Assembly: GCA_034406715.1 (NCBI GenBank)
Contig: CP137866.1
Coordinates: 1,054,001-1,118,000 of the forward strand
Direction: 5' to 3'
Source: Rhodotorula mucilaginosa
Taxonomy: Eukaryota > Basidiomycota > Microbotryomycetes > Sporidiobolales > Sporidiobolaceae
DNA length: 64,000 nucleotides
In this document: one piece after another, positions 21,892 to 33,055 of the stretch
Layout: the number at the start of each line of letters is the position of its first letter
Numbering within the stretch: the first letter of the stretch is position 1
Position numbers and translations under genes: made by a program
Notes under the pieces: model-generated
Told to the model about the DNA's origin: nothing
Database searches by the model: none
Seen by the model: the letters and a program-made list of their open reading frames with translations, nothing else

Positions 21892-23538
21892 ATGGAGCGT
21901 GGCCAGCCAAATCGGGGTCGTCGAGGAACCCAGCCGGACGTCTCTTTGTTCCTTCAGCACGCAAAGGATGCTCTCGGCAGACCGAAGTGCCCGCAATCAT
22001 TTGGGTTCAGCGACAGCAACTATGCGGAAAGGTTCGAAAATGTGTGGACAGAGCTTGCACCGCTTTTGGGAACATGGGCTCAGCACGTCACGACCACCGC
22101 TAAGAACCGACAAGTGATGTTGAAACGTTGCAAAAGCTGCTGGACAAGCGACGGGTTCCCCAAAGATTGCTTGATGCAGAATGTTGTGCGTGTACCCTCT
22201 TCGGCCTCTTCTGCGGCTGTTCAGCTTTCACATACAGGACTGTGCTCACTCAACTTGCTCACTGGGTCAAGGAGCATGGAAATGGACAGCACCTTTATGA
22301 CCTGCTCCAAACAACTGGCAGCACAATCTGTGGAAAGCGTTGTCTGCAAGAGGTAACTTGGCCCGATCCTCTATTGTTGCGGAAAAGCCGGCTACTGAAC
22401 AGCCCTTTACAGCATGCGTACAGGGCACTGGTCATGACCTATCTCCGCCCTGCAATCGGTACCAACAAGTGGCAAAGTTGGGCAACATATATGCGCAATG
22501 TCCTCCAAACGGCTTGCCATGAAGCCATTACTCTGCCGACCTTTGAAACAATGGCAAAATGGCTTGCAGCATGCCGCGCACAAGTGGGACCAGAGGTGCG
22601 TACTGCACACCCCTCCTGGACAAGAGCCACTTCTCCGTGCGAACACATATCTTGAAAAACTCACAAGCCCCATGGCTCTACAAATCATTCTTCCCCGCAT
22701 AACCCTGCGCATTTCCTCCAAACGCAGACAGAAGAGGTGCCCCTACCTATACATGCACACACTCACCAATTGCAAATTGAGCAGACGGAACATGTCACGT
22801 ATCCGGATTGGCCAATGCAGCCGCAGCTTACACCGGTTTGCCCCTATCTGTTCCCAGTGTCAACCCTCAGGGCTAAGAGGCTGATACTGCTCACGCATGC
22901 CCTTTGGGACAGGCCGAACACGATGCACTTCAAGAAGCCCTTCGGGCAAGCCTTGATTTCAAGCCTGAACTGCAAGACAAGAAGTTCAGAGCTCGAATGG
23001 ACCAGCGAAGATATGAAATCAGGCAATTCCTGAAGAAGGCTCTTGACCAGCCAATGGTCCGGCCAAACGTCGAAACAATGAGGGACCGGATTCTCGAGGC
23101 CGCATTGACCGATTCTTGCGTGCGTTACCATTTGATGTTTGGCCCGCAGCTCTGTGTGCGTAACAGCTCACAGTAACCTGGCTTGCATATCAGCCAACTC
23201 TTACAGAGCTCAAAGCGCGAGCACCTCAGCTACCAGCCTTAGCATACACTATTCCTGCTTTGCCCCAATGCCCAGGACCTCCCGACTTGCCACCCTCCGA
23301 CGCTCCCGGTCCCCTGTCTCCCTTACCACCTTCACTTGCCCCCCACATGTCCGAGGATCCAGTGAGTCACGCTGCCGGTGACTCGGTGGAGCACAGGCTT
23401 TGGGAAGCCTTGACGCAAGCAGGCTTTCCTTCTCGCGGTGGCCCGGCCTCCCTCGGGATTCAACCCTTCCTCGGCTTCCGTGCTGCGCGCCGGTATGGGC
23501 TCATCTCGGCCCGCTCAACACCAGCCGGTCCTGTATAG
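21892..23538 (+). CDS. Unrecognised family, copy D (dispersed, with two ETM exons)
   Basis: The function is unknown. Modelled exons are 21892-22185 (98 codons), 22272-22352 (27), 22413-22595 (61), 22913-23119 (69) and 23209-23538 (110 with stop). All are multiples of three, giving about 364 residues with phase 0 introns. Exon 1 reads SFGFSDSNYAERFENVWTEL, CKSCW and SDGFPKD. Exon 2 reads EHGNGQHLYDLL. Exon 3 ends LPTFETMAKWLAAC. A second, diverged copy of exon 3 ends RPNVETMRDRI. The last exon is proline-rich and ends GGPASLGIQPFLGFRAARRY plus 12 extra residues. A further coding exon is possible between 22700 and 22880, where a Pro/His-rich frame (TEEVPLPIHAHTHQL) is open. It lies about 14 kb from copies A-C and on the other strand. 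Confidence 0.65.
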
Positions 23539-23908
23539 ACGCTTTTCCTCTTGTACTAGGCATGCCTGTAACTGAGAACCCGAGTTTGCAAGTAGCCTTC
23601 CTGAGTGAATTGAGCGCAAATGAGCTCGCAAGACGGCAAGAGCTCCGTCCCGTTTGGCGCCCTACTCTCTCGCCGCTTGCAGATAGCGAAAGCGACGAGG
23701 AGAGTACGGATGCGGTCGCTTACGACAGAGGGGTCGAGGAAGCCCGCGTGTGGCGGCTCAACTTGTTTGCTGGAGGGGAGGCACAAAGTGAAGCACGACG
23801 TCCCCAGAAGTGGGGAAGCCGTCAGCGGCACCGCGAACCTCAGCTATTGCTCTGACCAGACTTACTGTCGTCGAGCCTCCATCTCCGCACAGACACCCCG
23901 TCCGCTTG
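23539..23908. other. Intergenic, copy D to the next gene
   Basis: A short frame beginning MPVTENPSLQVAF is open here (about 23562-23855). It has no recognised match and could be an upstream exon or 5' leader of the following gene. Confidence 0.35.
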
Positions 23909-26378
23909 ATGAGCGCCGCGTCTGGTCGAGGGCGCCGCGACTCTGACGATCCTCCGACGACGCAGACTCGCGAGTCGGCCGACTCGACCTTGGACGGATC
24001 CCTGGCGCAGTTTGACCCGCTAGCAGGCTACGCAGAACCCCAAAACACGCCCAGGACGACGCCCAGCTCGAAGCAAGCAGAGAGGCCTCACCGACCGGAC
24101 GCGACATCCTCGACGTTGTTCGGCGTAAAATCGGACTCGCAGATCGGCCGACACTCGAAAGTGAGCTCGGAAGTCATGCAGAGGAGCAACTCGAGCGAAG
24201 CGATGCCTGCGCAAGGAGTCCGAGTCGCGCGCCGCGAGAGCTGGCACGCCGGACAGACGACTTCGTCCCCCGAGGAGGCCGAAATGTTACGCTCCTCGAC
24301 AAGTGGGAGCACCGCGCGGCTCAGGCGGCGCAGCACGTCGGCGCAGACCAAGTACAAAGCGACTGCGCTCCAGCCGCCGAAACTGCCAGAACTCCGCGAG
24401 TCCGACGACGAGTTCCGAGTGAGTGCGGCGAGACGCCATTCTTTCCCTCGTCGACTCAGGCGTGACGTTCGCCGCGCGTGAGCATTGCGAGCGCTTGCTG
24501 ACCGAGCGACCACCACTATGTACAGAACCACGTCGAGATGGAGAAGACGTCCTCCCTCCACCACCTCCCACTTGTACTCGTCGCGATCCCTTCACTCGGC
24601 GCTATTTTGCACGGACGCGCGGAGAATTGGAGCGACGCGATCGTGCTCGCTCTGGTCGTCTTCTATCTCTATAACCTGATCAAGAGTAAGAGTTGACGAC
24701 GCCGCACCGATTCATCGAGCCACTGGTCGAGAGATCGCTGACCGTGCTTGTACGCGCCGCAGTCCCTTGGGAGATGTACTACGCCTCCTACGCTCGAACG
24801 GTCCTGCCGTCTGCGTTGTCAGCCGCAGGGGCAGAACAAGCCGAAGCCCAGGACGACCCGACCCTGCGCGCGATCCGGCTCACCTCGGCCGCGCAGCTCA
24901 AGCGCGCCGAGCTGTTCTCCCTCTCGCTCACCTTTCTCGTTCCGGCGCTCGGAGCCGCTCTGCTATACTTCGCGAGGGGACTGCTGAGCGATCCGGATCG
25001 GTACATTAATCGGTTCTTGATCGGCCTCTTTGCCCTCGCGAGCAGTATCAAGCCGATCTCGCATGCGGTCAGGCTCTTGAAGCAGAGTGAGTTTGCGCCT
25101 GCGTTCCCCTCCACGTCTTCACGGGTCTGAAAGCTCACCATCTCGTCATCCCCGACAGACTCTCTGTACCATCAGGAGATCGTCCATTACCCTTCGTCGG
25201 AGATTGCGCAACTGAAGAAACGCCTGGCACAACTCGAGACCACCTCATCACCGGTCAGTCACCATGGAGCTTGTCCCTGAGGTTGAAGTCATACTGACTG
25301 CGACTTGCCACATCAGCAGCATGCTACAAAGTCGGAAGCGCAGTCTGCCGAATCTCCGACCGTCGCAGCCCCTCCCGCGACAGCGTCCGTTACGCCCGAG
25401 CAGCTCGACACCCTGTCGCGCTCCTTCCGCCGGCACACTCTCGCCGCCGCTCACTTCCAGACGACGACCTCGACTCGCCTCGACGACCTCGCGAACACCA
25501 TCTCGCAGCTCGTCGAAGTCATCGAAGCGCAAGAGGGCGAAATTGTCCGCTTGCAGCAACAGCAACACCATGAAGCGGAAGCGCTTGAGCGGGTTACTGC
25601 TCCCGTCCTGCATCGTCAGAGCTCGAGTCACTACGCCGCAGGAGGGACCTTGAAAGGCGTCGTGAGGCACTTGCTCCTCTACCTCGCCTACCCGCCTCGG
25701 CAGCGTCGGAGGAGCGAGCGTCGCCGCGGCTTGTTACACCGCCTCGTCAGTGCTGCGGCGTTCGTGCCGGTGACGGCGCCGAAGAAGGCGATCGGCTGGG
25801 CGTTCGAGAAGAGTGCACGAGGCGCGGTGCATTTGCTCGGCTGGGAAGACGGCGATGAATTCGATTACCAGCAAGCGGCGGACGAGGACGAGGACGAGGA
25901 CGACTCGGGAGCGTACGACGGATGTCGACGAACTATCATCGGTACCAAGACGCAGTGGCCTCGTGGTTTGCCCGCTCCACCCTTGACGTCAGCGTCGTCG
26001 CCAGCCTCGAAAGCGCTGCCGGGGAGTTTCGTCTCGGTCTCAGAGCGCCAATCGGTTCGGAAGGTCGGCCCTGTCGAGCAAACCTTCACTTCGACACCGG
26101 GTGGTGATGACGACGAGGACGACGATGTCGGGACCGCCGCCGAGACGAGCGTCCCGAGGCGGACGGGACTCGGCGCCTCTGGTCGGGCGAGCTCGACTCT
26201 AGCCGCACGATCTCCCACGGGGGAACCGAATACCGCGCGAGGCGTACCGGTCCGAGCAAGCGGCGGCGGCGGTCTCTCGTATTCGAACCGTCGAAGCACA
26301 GCCGGTGCCGGAGCAGGGGCGGCGGTCTCAAGTCCCGCCGTAGCGGGCGCCGGTATCCGCCTCGTCAGTGCGCACTGA
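23909..26378 (+). CDS. Fungal multi-pass membrane protein, unnamed
   Basis: I cannot name the family. Exon 1 (23909-24418) is a disordered Ser/Thr/Arg-rich N-terminus (MSAASGRGRRDSDDPP). Exon 2, from 24526, reads LPLVLVAIPSLGAILHGRAE and WSDAIVLALVVFYLYNLIK, a pair of hydrophobic segments. It splices to PWEMYYASYARTVLPSAL. LFSLSLTFLVPALGAALLYF and INRFLIGLFALASSIKPISH add two more membrane segments. Next comes YHQEIVHYPSSEIAQLKKRL and a coiled-coil (LDDLANTISQLVEVIEAQEG). The long C-terminal tail is disordered with acidic runs and Gly/Ala/Ser stretches, ending at 26378. Residue order suggests an ER or organelle membrane protein with a cytosolic coiled-coil, but this is inference. Confidence 0.7.
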
Positions 26379-26789
26379 GCTCCTCGGGTCGGGTCGCGTT
26401 CGAACCTCGTCCGCTTTTGCTTCCGACTGCTTGCTTGCACAGTATCTTGCATCATTTCCCGCATCTCCACGAACGTACATACAAGTTTCCGTCGTCCTCC
26501 CCTTTGCACAGCGGACGCCCGGTGTTGTAGATGTTGTCAATCCCCCCCCTATGCGCATGTGGGATATTCATGCAGTAAACATTTCGCCTTTTTTGATTGA
26601 ATTTGAGGAACTGGGTTGAAGCCACGAAAGAGGCTGCGGAACGAGCAATCATTCCCGTCTTGCCTTTGTACAGCTGCGATACACTCTTGATTTGTGACAT
26701 CTAGTTTGGAATAAGAATCTAGCTCCATCTCTTGACGTCTCCTCTAGAAGATCCGGTCTTCAGCCTGGCACATTCCGACGACCGCAAGC
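26379..26789. other. Convergent 3' spacer
   Basis: It lies between two convergent genes, is AT-richer than its surroundings and contains no gene. It likely holds both transcript ends. Confidence 0.55.
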
Positions 26790-27717
26790 TCATTGCGCCT
26801 TGTCGGCCAACTTGTTCTCGGCGCGGCGGACCTTGCGCGCCTCGTTCTCCTCCGAATTCGAGCTCTCCCCGCGCACGAGCCCGTGCACATAGTTCGCAGC
26901 GTGGTACAGCGCGATCAAGGTCGGGACTTGGAACACGTAAAAGAGGGACCGATGCGAGGGCGACATGTCGTCGAGCATCGGGTACGGGTAACGGCCGTTC
27001 TTGGTTGCGGCGTATTCCATCCAGAGGACGTAGAGCGAGGCGGCGGTGGTCATGAGGAGGTGGGGGCGGACGCGGGACGAGAAGCGCGGAGAAAAGGCGA
27101 GGAAGTCGAGCCAGAGGTAGAGCTGGGCGTGCATCATCGATCGCAATTCGGGCGTCAGCACGCCATTCAGATCAGACCGGGCAACTCTTTCTTCGAGAAG
27201 CCGTGTGAAGGGAGACTCACGGCGGGGAGGCCGTGCAAGCTAACGTCGAGCGCGAACGGGATCCGGAACGGTTCCTTGCCCGGTTCGGTCGGCGGATTCA
27301 AGAGAGCCGGATTGAGCAGAGTGAGGGACCAATACAGGAGGCCGACGAGTCCCTCGATCGGGACGGCGAGGACGGCGAGCGAGGTTTTGATTCGACTGAA
27401 GACGGCGAGGGGGACGAGGTCGTACGCGAGCGAAAAGGCGAAAGTGAGCCAGCTCGCGGCGAGACTGTGGGGGCGGGATGTGTGTCAGTATACCGGATGC
27501 AAAAAAAACCTGCAGGCTATAGCGCACGCGCGGCCACTTACGAGAGGATGGTGAGATAGGTCCAGTGTCCGCCGTACTGGTTGTGCATGAAGGTGGTCAT
27601 CGGACCTGGTTTCCACAGCTCGTTGAAGCTCCACGAGAGGGACGCGAATGCGACTAGATGGAGCACTATAGCGAGCGGAGAGCTGCGCGGTATCGTCGTC
27701 GATGTCGGCGAGGTCAT
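26790..27717 (-). CDS. FAR-17a/AIG1-like integral membrane protein
   Basis: AIG1/ADTRP-type proteins are multi-pass membrane threonine hydrolases of fatty-acid esters of hydroxy fatty acids; fungal members are little studied. The start at 27717 gives MTSPTSTTIPRSSPLAIVLH and LVAFASLSWSFNELW. MHNQYGGHWTYLTILS is followed by an intron and LAASWLTFAFSLAYDLVPLA. IEGLVGLLYWSLTLLNPALL comes next. After a second intron there is MMHAQLYLWLDFLAFSPRF and the C-terminal YVLWMEYAATKNGRYPYPML. The candidate catalytic His of the HGLPA segment and the Thr of YLTILS are present. The tail is charged (NSEENEARKVRRAENK). Size and topology fit the family (five to six membrane helices). Confidence 0.75.
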
Positions 27718-27958
27718 CGTTGGTCGAGATCGTCCGGACTTGGTTGGTTTGGAGCAACGAGTGTCGGGAGGGTCGAGTCGAGTACGTTCTAGTCCGAGTC
27801 TATACTTCTAGCGGTCAACGGACGATGCGAAACGAGTGCTGCGGGCGAGGTCAATGACGCTTTTTCACGATCAACTTGGCTTGACCTCGTTCCACTCTCT
27901 CAAGCAGCCCAGGAGAGGCGTACAGAGTACTCGAACGCTCTCTTGAAAAGCAACAACC

Positions 27959-29030
27959 ATGCCCGGTAAGCCCTCCTGCCACCCAAGTCCTGTCCAGCGA
28001 GGGGCCGTATCCGTCCTCGACTTTTGTTCGCGTCGTCGAATGTCCAGCTCAGCGAATACGATGGCTGACCAGGCTAGAGCGTGGAATACACAGGAACTGC
28101 CGCAGATCTGACAGCGCCCCCCGTCACCGGCGCGCCCGCTCAAGCCTCGTCGAAAGCGACCGCTCCCGTCGACTCTGCTTCCGACTCCAAGACGGCCAAC
28201 GCCCTCGCAGCTCGCCGAGAGAGCGTCACCGTCGCGGACCAGGCCACCAAGAGCGAAGTTAAAAAGGCCGCCGCCGCCGAGGAGGATGGGGTCAAGCTGC
28301 GCGAGTTTGTCGAGGACGACGGCCACTTTAGCCTCGTCCGCAACTTCCGCCTCGCCGACGTCGTCACCCTCGGCAACGGCTTCTGCGGCGCCCTGTCCCT
28401 CTTCTCGGCCGCACAGTACATGATCACGCACGACGAGAAATTCCTCTGGCGCGCCTTGTCGTACCCCGTCGCCGGCTTCATCTTTGACGCCCTCGACGGC
28501 AAGGTCGCGCGCTGGCGGCAAGAGAGTTCGATGCTCGGCCAGGAACTCGACTCGCTCGCCGACTCGATCTCGTTCGGCGTCGCGCCCGCTTTCACCGCCT
28601 TTGCCCTCGGACTCCGCACCCCGCTCGACCAACTCGCCCTCCTCGTCTTTATCTGCTCCGGCATCGCCCGCCTCGCCCGGTTCAACGCCACCGTCGCCCT
28701 CGTCCCCAAAGACAAGACGGGCAAGTCGAAATACTTTGAAGGGTTGCCGATCCCGTCGTCGCTCCTCATGGTCGCCGGCATGGCCATCTGCGTCACCCGG
28801 AACCGCTTCGAAGGGCCGCACGGACAGGGGCAGGGACTCCCGTGGGGACTCATCGAACCGCTGAAAAACGCACTCGGACTCGAACTGCACTGGGTCGCCC
28901 TCGTTCCGCTCGGGTGGGCCGCCGCCATGATCAGCAAGACCCTCCGGTGCGTCCTCGGTGTCTCTCTCTTCGGAATTACCCCGACCGATGGCTGACTTCT
29001 GGCCCGTGGAACAGGATCCCGAAACTGTAA
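27959..29030 (+). CDS. CHO1: CDP-diacylglycerol-serine O-phosphatidyltransferase (phosphatidylserine synthase)
   Basis: It makes phosphatidylserine from CDP-diacylglycerol and serine in the ER membrane. The exon model is 27959-28006, 28078-28946 and 29015-29030, totalling 933 bases (310 residues). The CDP-alcohol phosphotransferase signature is complete: DALDGKVARWRQESSMLG followed by QELDSLAD (DG-x2-AR-x8-G-x3-D-x3-D). LADVVTLGNGFCGALSLFSA and ISFGVAPAFTAFALGLR lie either side. FEGLPIPSSLLMVAG is the C-terminal hallmark of fungal Cho1. The first donor (GTATCC) is chosen because it is the only one joining the ATG at 27959 in phase to the acceptor TAG at 28077. An apparently better GTAAG donor at 27966 would put the protein out of frame. 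The last coding exon has only 16 bases (KTLRIPKL). Confidence 0.88.
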
Positions 29031-29347
29031 AACAAGTCTACACTCGAATGATGACAGATATGCCGTATATTGCTCTCCTTTTTGAGTTCCCCCTTCGCAT
29101 TATTCCCCGCCTCTCCTCCCTCTCTCTCTCTTTCATGCTTCTTCCCTCGTAGCACCCTTTCCTTTGACATGAGGCACTATCCAACGCGATTGGCCGGGGG
29201 ACAATACGGGTGAAAAAGACACTTTGCAGGTATGTATGGACAAGCAACAAGCCCCAGAAAGAACAACGTACGACCAGAAACGAGAAAAAGCAGCATCCTC
29301 GTACCCTCCTTCAAGCCGCCACCAGTTCCCACCCCCTTGGCCCCTCC
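29031..29347. other. Convergent 3' spacer
   Basis: It lies between the CHO1 and DNA polymerase stops. Pyrimidine-rich, no gene. Confidence 0.55.
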
Positions 29348-32300
29348 TCACAGATTGCGCAAAGTCGGCTCGCGCCAGGGAACGCACAGCTTCTTGAAAA
29401 TGTCGCGTTCGGTCCGGATTCCGGGCACGAGGGTACCTTCGGTCAACTTTTCGCCCTTGCGGTCCCGCGACACGTTCTGCGTGCGTTCGAGGGGGGGCCG
29501 AGTCAGTTCCTGACAGAGCTACAAGAGGAGAGCCAACCCCAGACGCGGACGACATACCTCGTAGAGACCGCGCTGGTTGAGGCGGTACCCGTGCTTGCGA
29601 GCCTTGAGGCGGATCGAGCGGTTAAAGTGGTCGTCGCCCGTAAAGTAGATCAACGCAGCCGGCATCTCTTCCCACGGTACCCCGAGGATGTCGATCCTCC
29701 TGACTTTGGCCCCGGCGCGGTCCGGCAACCGACACAGTCCGTTCACTTTCGCGTCGAGGCCGTGCCACTGGTCCGGTTCCGAGAGCGTCGCGACTGCGAT
29801 GCCGGCACGTTCCATCGCGCGCCAGAGCTTGGCGATGTGACTGGCGTGGGTCTTGCTGTTCGAGCTGGTCCGTTCGCGAGTGACGAGGAGGTCAATGTCG
29901 CCCGAGTCTTTGGCGCCGCGGCGATACGAGCCCATGCACTCGATCTGGACTTTCGGGTCAATCTTCTCGGCTGTTACGGTCGGTACATGTCGTCATCAGC
30001 ACAGTGGGACTCGGGAGACACAAAGTGATCAGCTTACAGAGGCGTTTGATCGATTCGTACAACTCGGTGACTTCGGCTCGCGGGATCCGTTCGCACAAAT
30101 CGTCATAGTGCTCGAGACCTTTGATCGTCGCCGCCGAAAGACCATACTTGTGCGGGTCGCGTTTCAAGTCGGCCACCGACTTGGCGCCGGCCTTGGCGGC
30201 TTTTTCGGCGATGGCCTTGCCGATTCCGTAGACGCCGCTCAGTTCGCGGGCGATGAGCTCGGTTTCCGTGAGGCACTGCAGGCGGCGATGCGTTCCTGTC
30301 GACACGGATCTGGGGTGATCAGCTCGTGCACATCCGGACATATCTCACAGCTCCAAGCGATCCGTTCTCCTTACCGGTGCGCGCGATCTCGATGATTTTG
30401 GCCGCAGTCTTGTCCCCGATGCCGTTGACCGCGCAAAGGTTTTTGTGCCTGACCTCCTTGGGGATCTCGCGCATCTTGCGGACCATGCCGGCGATCTTCT
30501 TGTACGAGCGCTGGCGGAACTGCTGTTTCTCGGTCGTGCTGGACGCGAGGTCGGCCATCATCTCGAGCTGGAGTGGGAGCAAACGGGAGAACGAAAAGGG
30601 TTCGTGTGAGCGACGAGTACAAAGGTCGAGACGGCTTGTAGACAACTCACAATCACGGCAATGTTTTCGTTCGGGCCGTTGCGCCGCGCGACGGAACCCT
30701 CCGGATCATCGCACGCCCAAACCGACCGCTGCACGATCTCGGCGGGTCAGGACGACGACTTTGGATCCGCACGTAAAGGGGAACCCCCATCCCAGAGGCC
30801 GCACCTTTTTCTTACCGGTAAGAGGGTTCTCCCAGACTTTGGCCTTCTTCTTCGCGGGCTCTTCGTCGTCAAACGACTCGTCGGTCCCTTCGTCGGTCGC
30901 GCGGTCGTCGTCATAGTCATCGTCCAAGATGCACATCCCGTCGAGCTCGAACAGAGCTGCAGTCCGCGGCGTCTCTTCGAGCACGTCGTCCATCATTTGC
31001 TGGCCGTACGTGTTGAGGAACTGGACCTCTTGCTCGAGGCCCGGAATTGACTTGTAGCGAGCACCAGAGGCTGGTTCGTCTGCCGGGTCGGCCGAACCGC
31101 CACCGCCACCGACCTGTTCCCCCGGGCGTGTCGCGCCGTGCTTGCCGGCAGCCGCAGCCTCTGACGAGTCTGATGCGCCAAAGTTCGAAGCGGTCTGGTG
31201 ATCGAAATAGCCGGGCGGAGGTTTCTCCCCCTCTGGCCAATCCTGAGATCCGAGCGGCCTGTGATCAGGACAGAGAGAAGCAGCTCGGCGAGTCAGTTTT
31301 CGTTCATGTCGTTTTGCCTCCCCCCCTCCCCTCTCGCAAGGACACTCACGAGACCACCTCGGCTTCGTCCTCGCCACCAGCGTTGGACCCCCGGTCGCTC
31401 CCGCTGTCCTCCGACTCGAGGGCATCCTTGCCCGCGCGAGCTCTGAGCTTCTTCTTCGCCACGCGGGCCCGCTCGTCTTGCTCGACCTGCTTGGCCTGCT
31501 CTTTCATGCGTTGCGCGCGCTCCTTCACGTCGCGTTTCTGCTGTTCCGTCAGAGGAGGCGCGTGTTCGCGAAAGTCGCCACCGAGGAGGTACATCGTCTC
31601 TGGGACTTTGGCGCGTTTGTCGACGCAAGAGGCGACCCAGTCGTACTTGACGACTTTGACAAACGGACCGAGCTCCTCGCGCGAGATGCCGCCTTCGTTT
31701 GGTCCGAGGCAAGCCAGGATCTGGTCGTACGTCGGCAGGCGCTGTCGACTCAGGACGTACGGGACGATGTGGGTCGTCCAGCCTTCTGCTTCGGCTTGGT
31801 CCGGGTCGAGCTGATCGGGCGAGACGGAAGGGTCTGGCGCGACAAAGTCTTCGGGCGGGATGAGCGTCGCACCGTGCCTGATCGCGACGGTCAAGCACAG
31901 ACGCAACCCTTCGTCCATAGGGTTGCGAGGAAGTTTCGCACTCGTAGACGGGGCAGAGCTCCAGTGTTCCGTATTGACAAAGACGATCCGGCAACCTTGG
32001 AGGCAGCGCTTGGCGTTGGGTTGCGCCGAAGTGAACTGGACGAGGTGCGTGACCAGGTCGGCGACGGTCGGGAACGGGTCGGTCAACTTGGACTTCCTGA
32101 GCTTGATGACTTGGTCGACCGCTTGCTCGAGCGAGAGGCGGGCTTTCGCGCGACCTTTGCCCTTGGTGGTTGTCGGAGCTGGAGTAGCGACTTTGGACGC
32201 GCGAGCGGGAGAGGACCTGGCCGAGGTTGACGCGACGGCTGCGGACTTGATGGGAGTCTTGGTCGGCGCAGGCGAGACGTTACGCTTGCGAGTCGAGGTC

Positions 32301-32839
32301 GACCTAGTGTCGTGGTCCGACTCGTCGATTCGGGATTCTTCCGACAGCAGTTCGACGATCTCGGAGCGCTTCGCCGGCGTCGAGCTGCTCGTCGTCGGCG
32401 TCGGATGTTCCATCTCGAGTTGCCTCACCGGGCGCCTAGTGGTCGCGGCGGCTGCACGGGCGGGGGTCGAACCAGTCCGGAGGGCTCGAGCGGGTCTCGG
32501 AGCGGGACTCGGATCCTCGACGACGATAGAGTCGTGCATGAGCTCGTCGTCCGACTCGACCAGGTCCCCCTCTGCGCTGTCGTCGTCCGCTTGCGCATCC
32601 TCCATACGAGAGTCGGCGTCCTCCTTCTCCCCGCGAGGTGCGGACTGGTTGAACCACGTGAGTTTGGCACCGAGCGGGATGGTGATGGCGTCCGGGTCCG
32701 ACTCGTTGTCGCTCTCGGCCGCGTCTTGTATGAGCTTGACGCGGTTCTCCTCGATCGCCTTCAAGCGGTCGAGCCAGGACGAGGTCGGGGCGAGCAAGGC
32801 GGTGATCTCGGGGTCGAAGAGGACCTCGTTCGACGCCAT
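29348..32839 (-). CDS. POL4: Family X DNA polymerase with BRCT domain (Pol4/Pol lambda type)
   Basis: A gap-filling polymerase for non-homologous end joining and base excision repair. The N-terminal half is disordered and acidic or Ser/Thr-rich. A BRCT-like region follows: LQGCRIVFVNTEHW, LTVAIRHGATLIPPEDF, THIVPYVLSRQRLPTYDQI and VKYDWVASCVDKRAKVPE (about 32010-31600). Next is the 8-kDa-like domain (FRQRSYKKIAGMVRKM) with helix-hairpin-helix VNGIGDKTAAKIIEIAR. The fingers follow (LSGVYGIGKAIAEKAAKAG). The palm is MGSYRRGAKDSGDIDLLVT with two metal-binding aspartates, and RRIDILGVPWEE supplies the third. YFTGDDHFNRSIRLKAR carries the Tyr-Phe nucleotide-selection pair. The protein ends PWREPTLRNL at 29348. 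The frame is also open to an ATG at 33019. I prefer 32839 because the next gene starts divergently at 33056. It is longer than yeast Pol4. Confidence 0.88.
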
Positions 32840-33055
32840 CTCTGCGCCGGGGTTGGGTTGAGCACGGCCAGCAGTGGGCTCTACTTCAGTGCTGGTGCAG
32901 AGTGAACTGCTCTCTGTGCGCGTACGAGCGTGTGAGCGGGAGAAACGAGAGATGTCAACTTGGTCAAACATTGACTTCGAGGAGCCGGGACGCTCTTCCC
33001 CTCTCGCGCTCTTGCTCATAGCTCATACAGAGCTGTTTGGAGCAGCACTGCAGTC

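Noticed and set aside
27966-28077. Canonical GTAAG donor at 27966 for the first CHO1 intron
   Set aside because: Joining it to the only usable acceptor breaks the frame. The GTATCC donor at 28007 keeps it.
27871-28890. 339-residue minus-strand frame
   Set aside because: Antisense to CHO1, whose active-site motif is on the plus strand.
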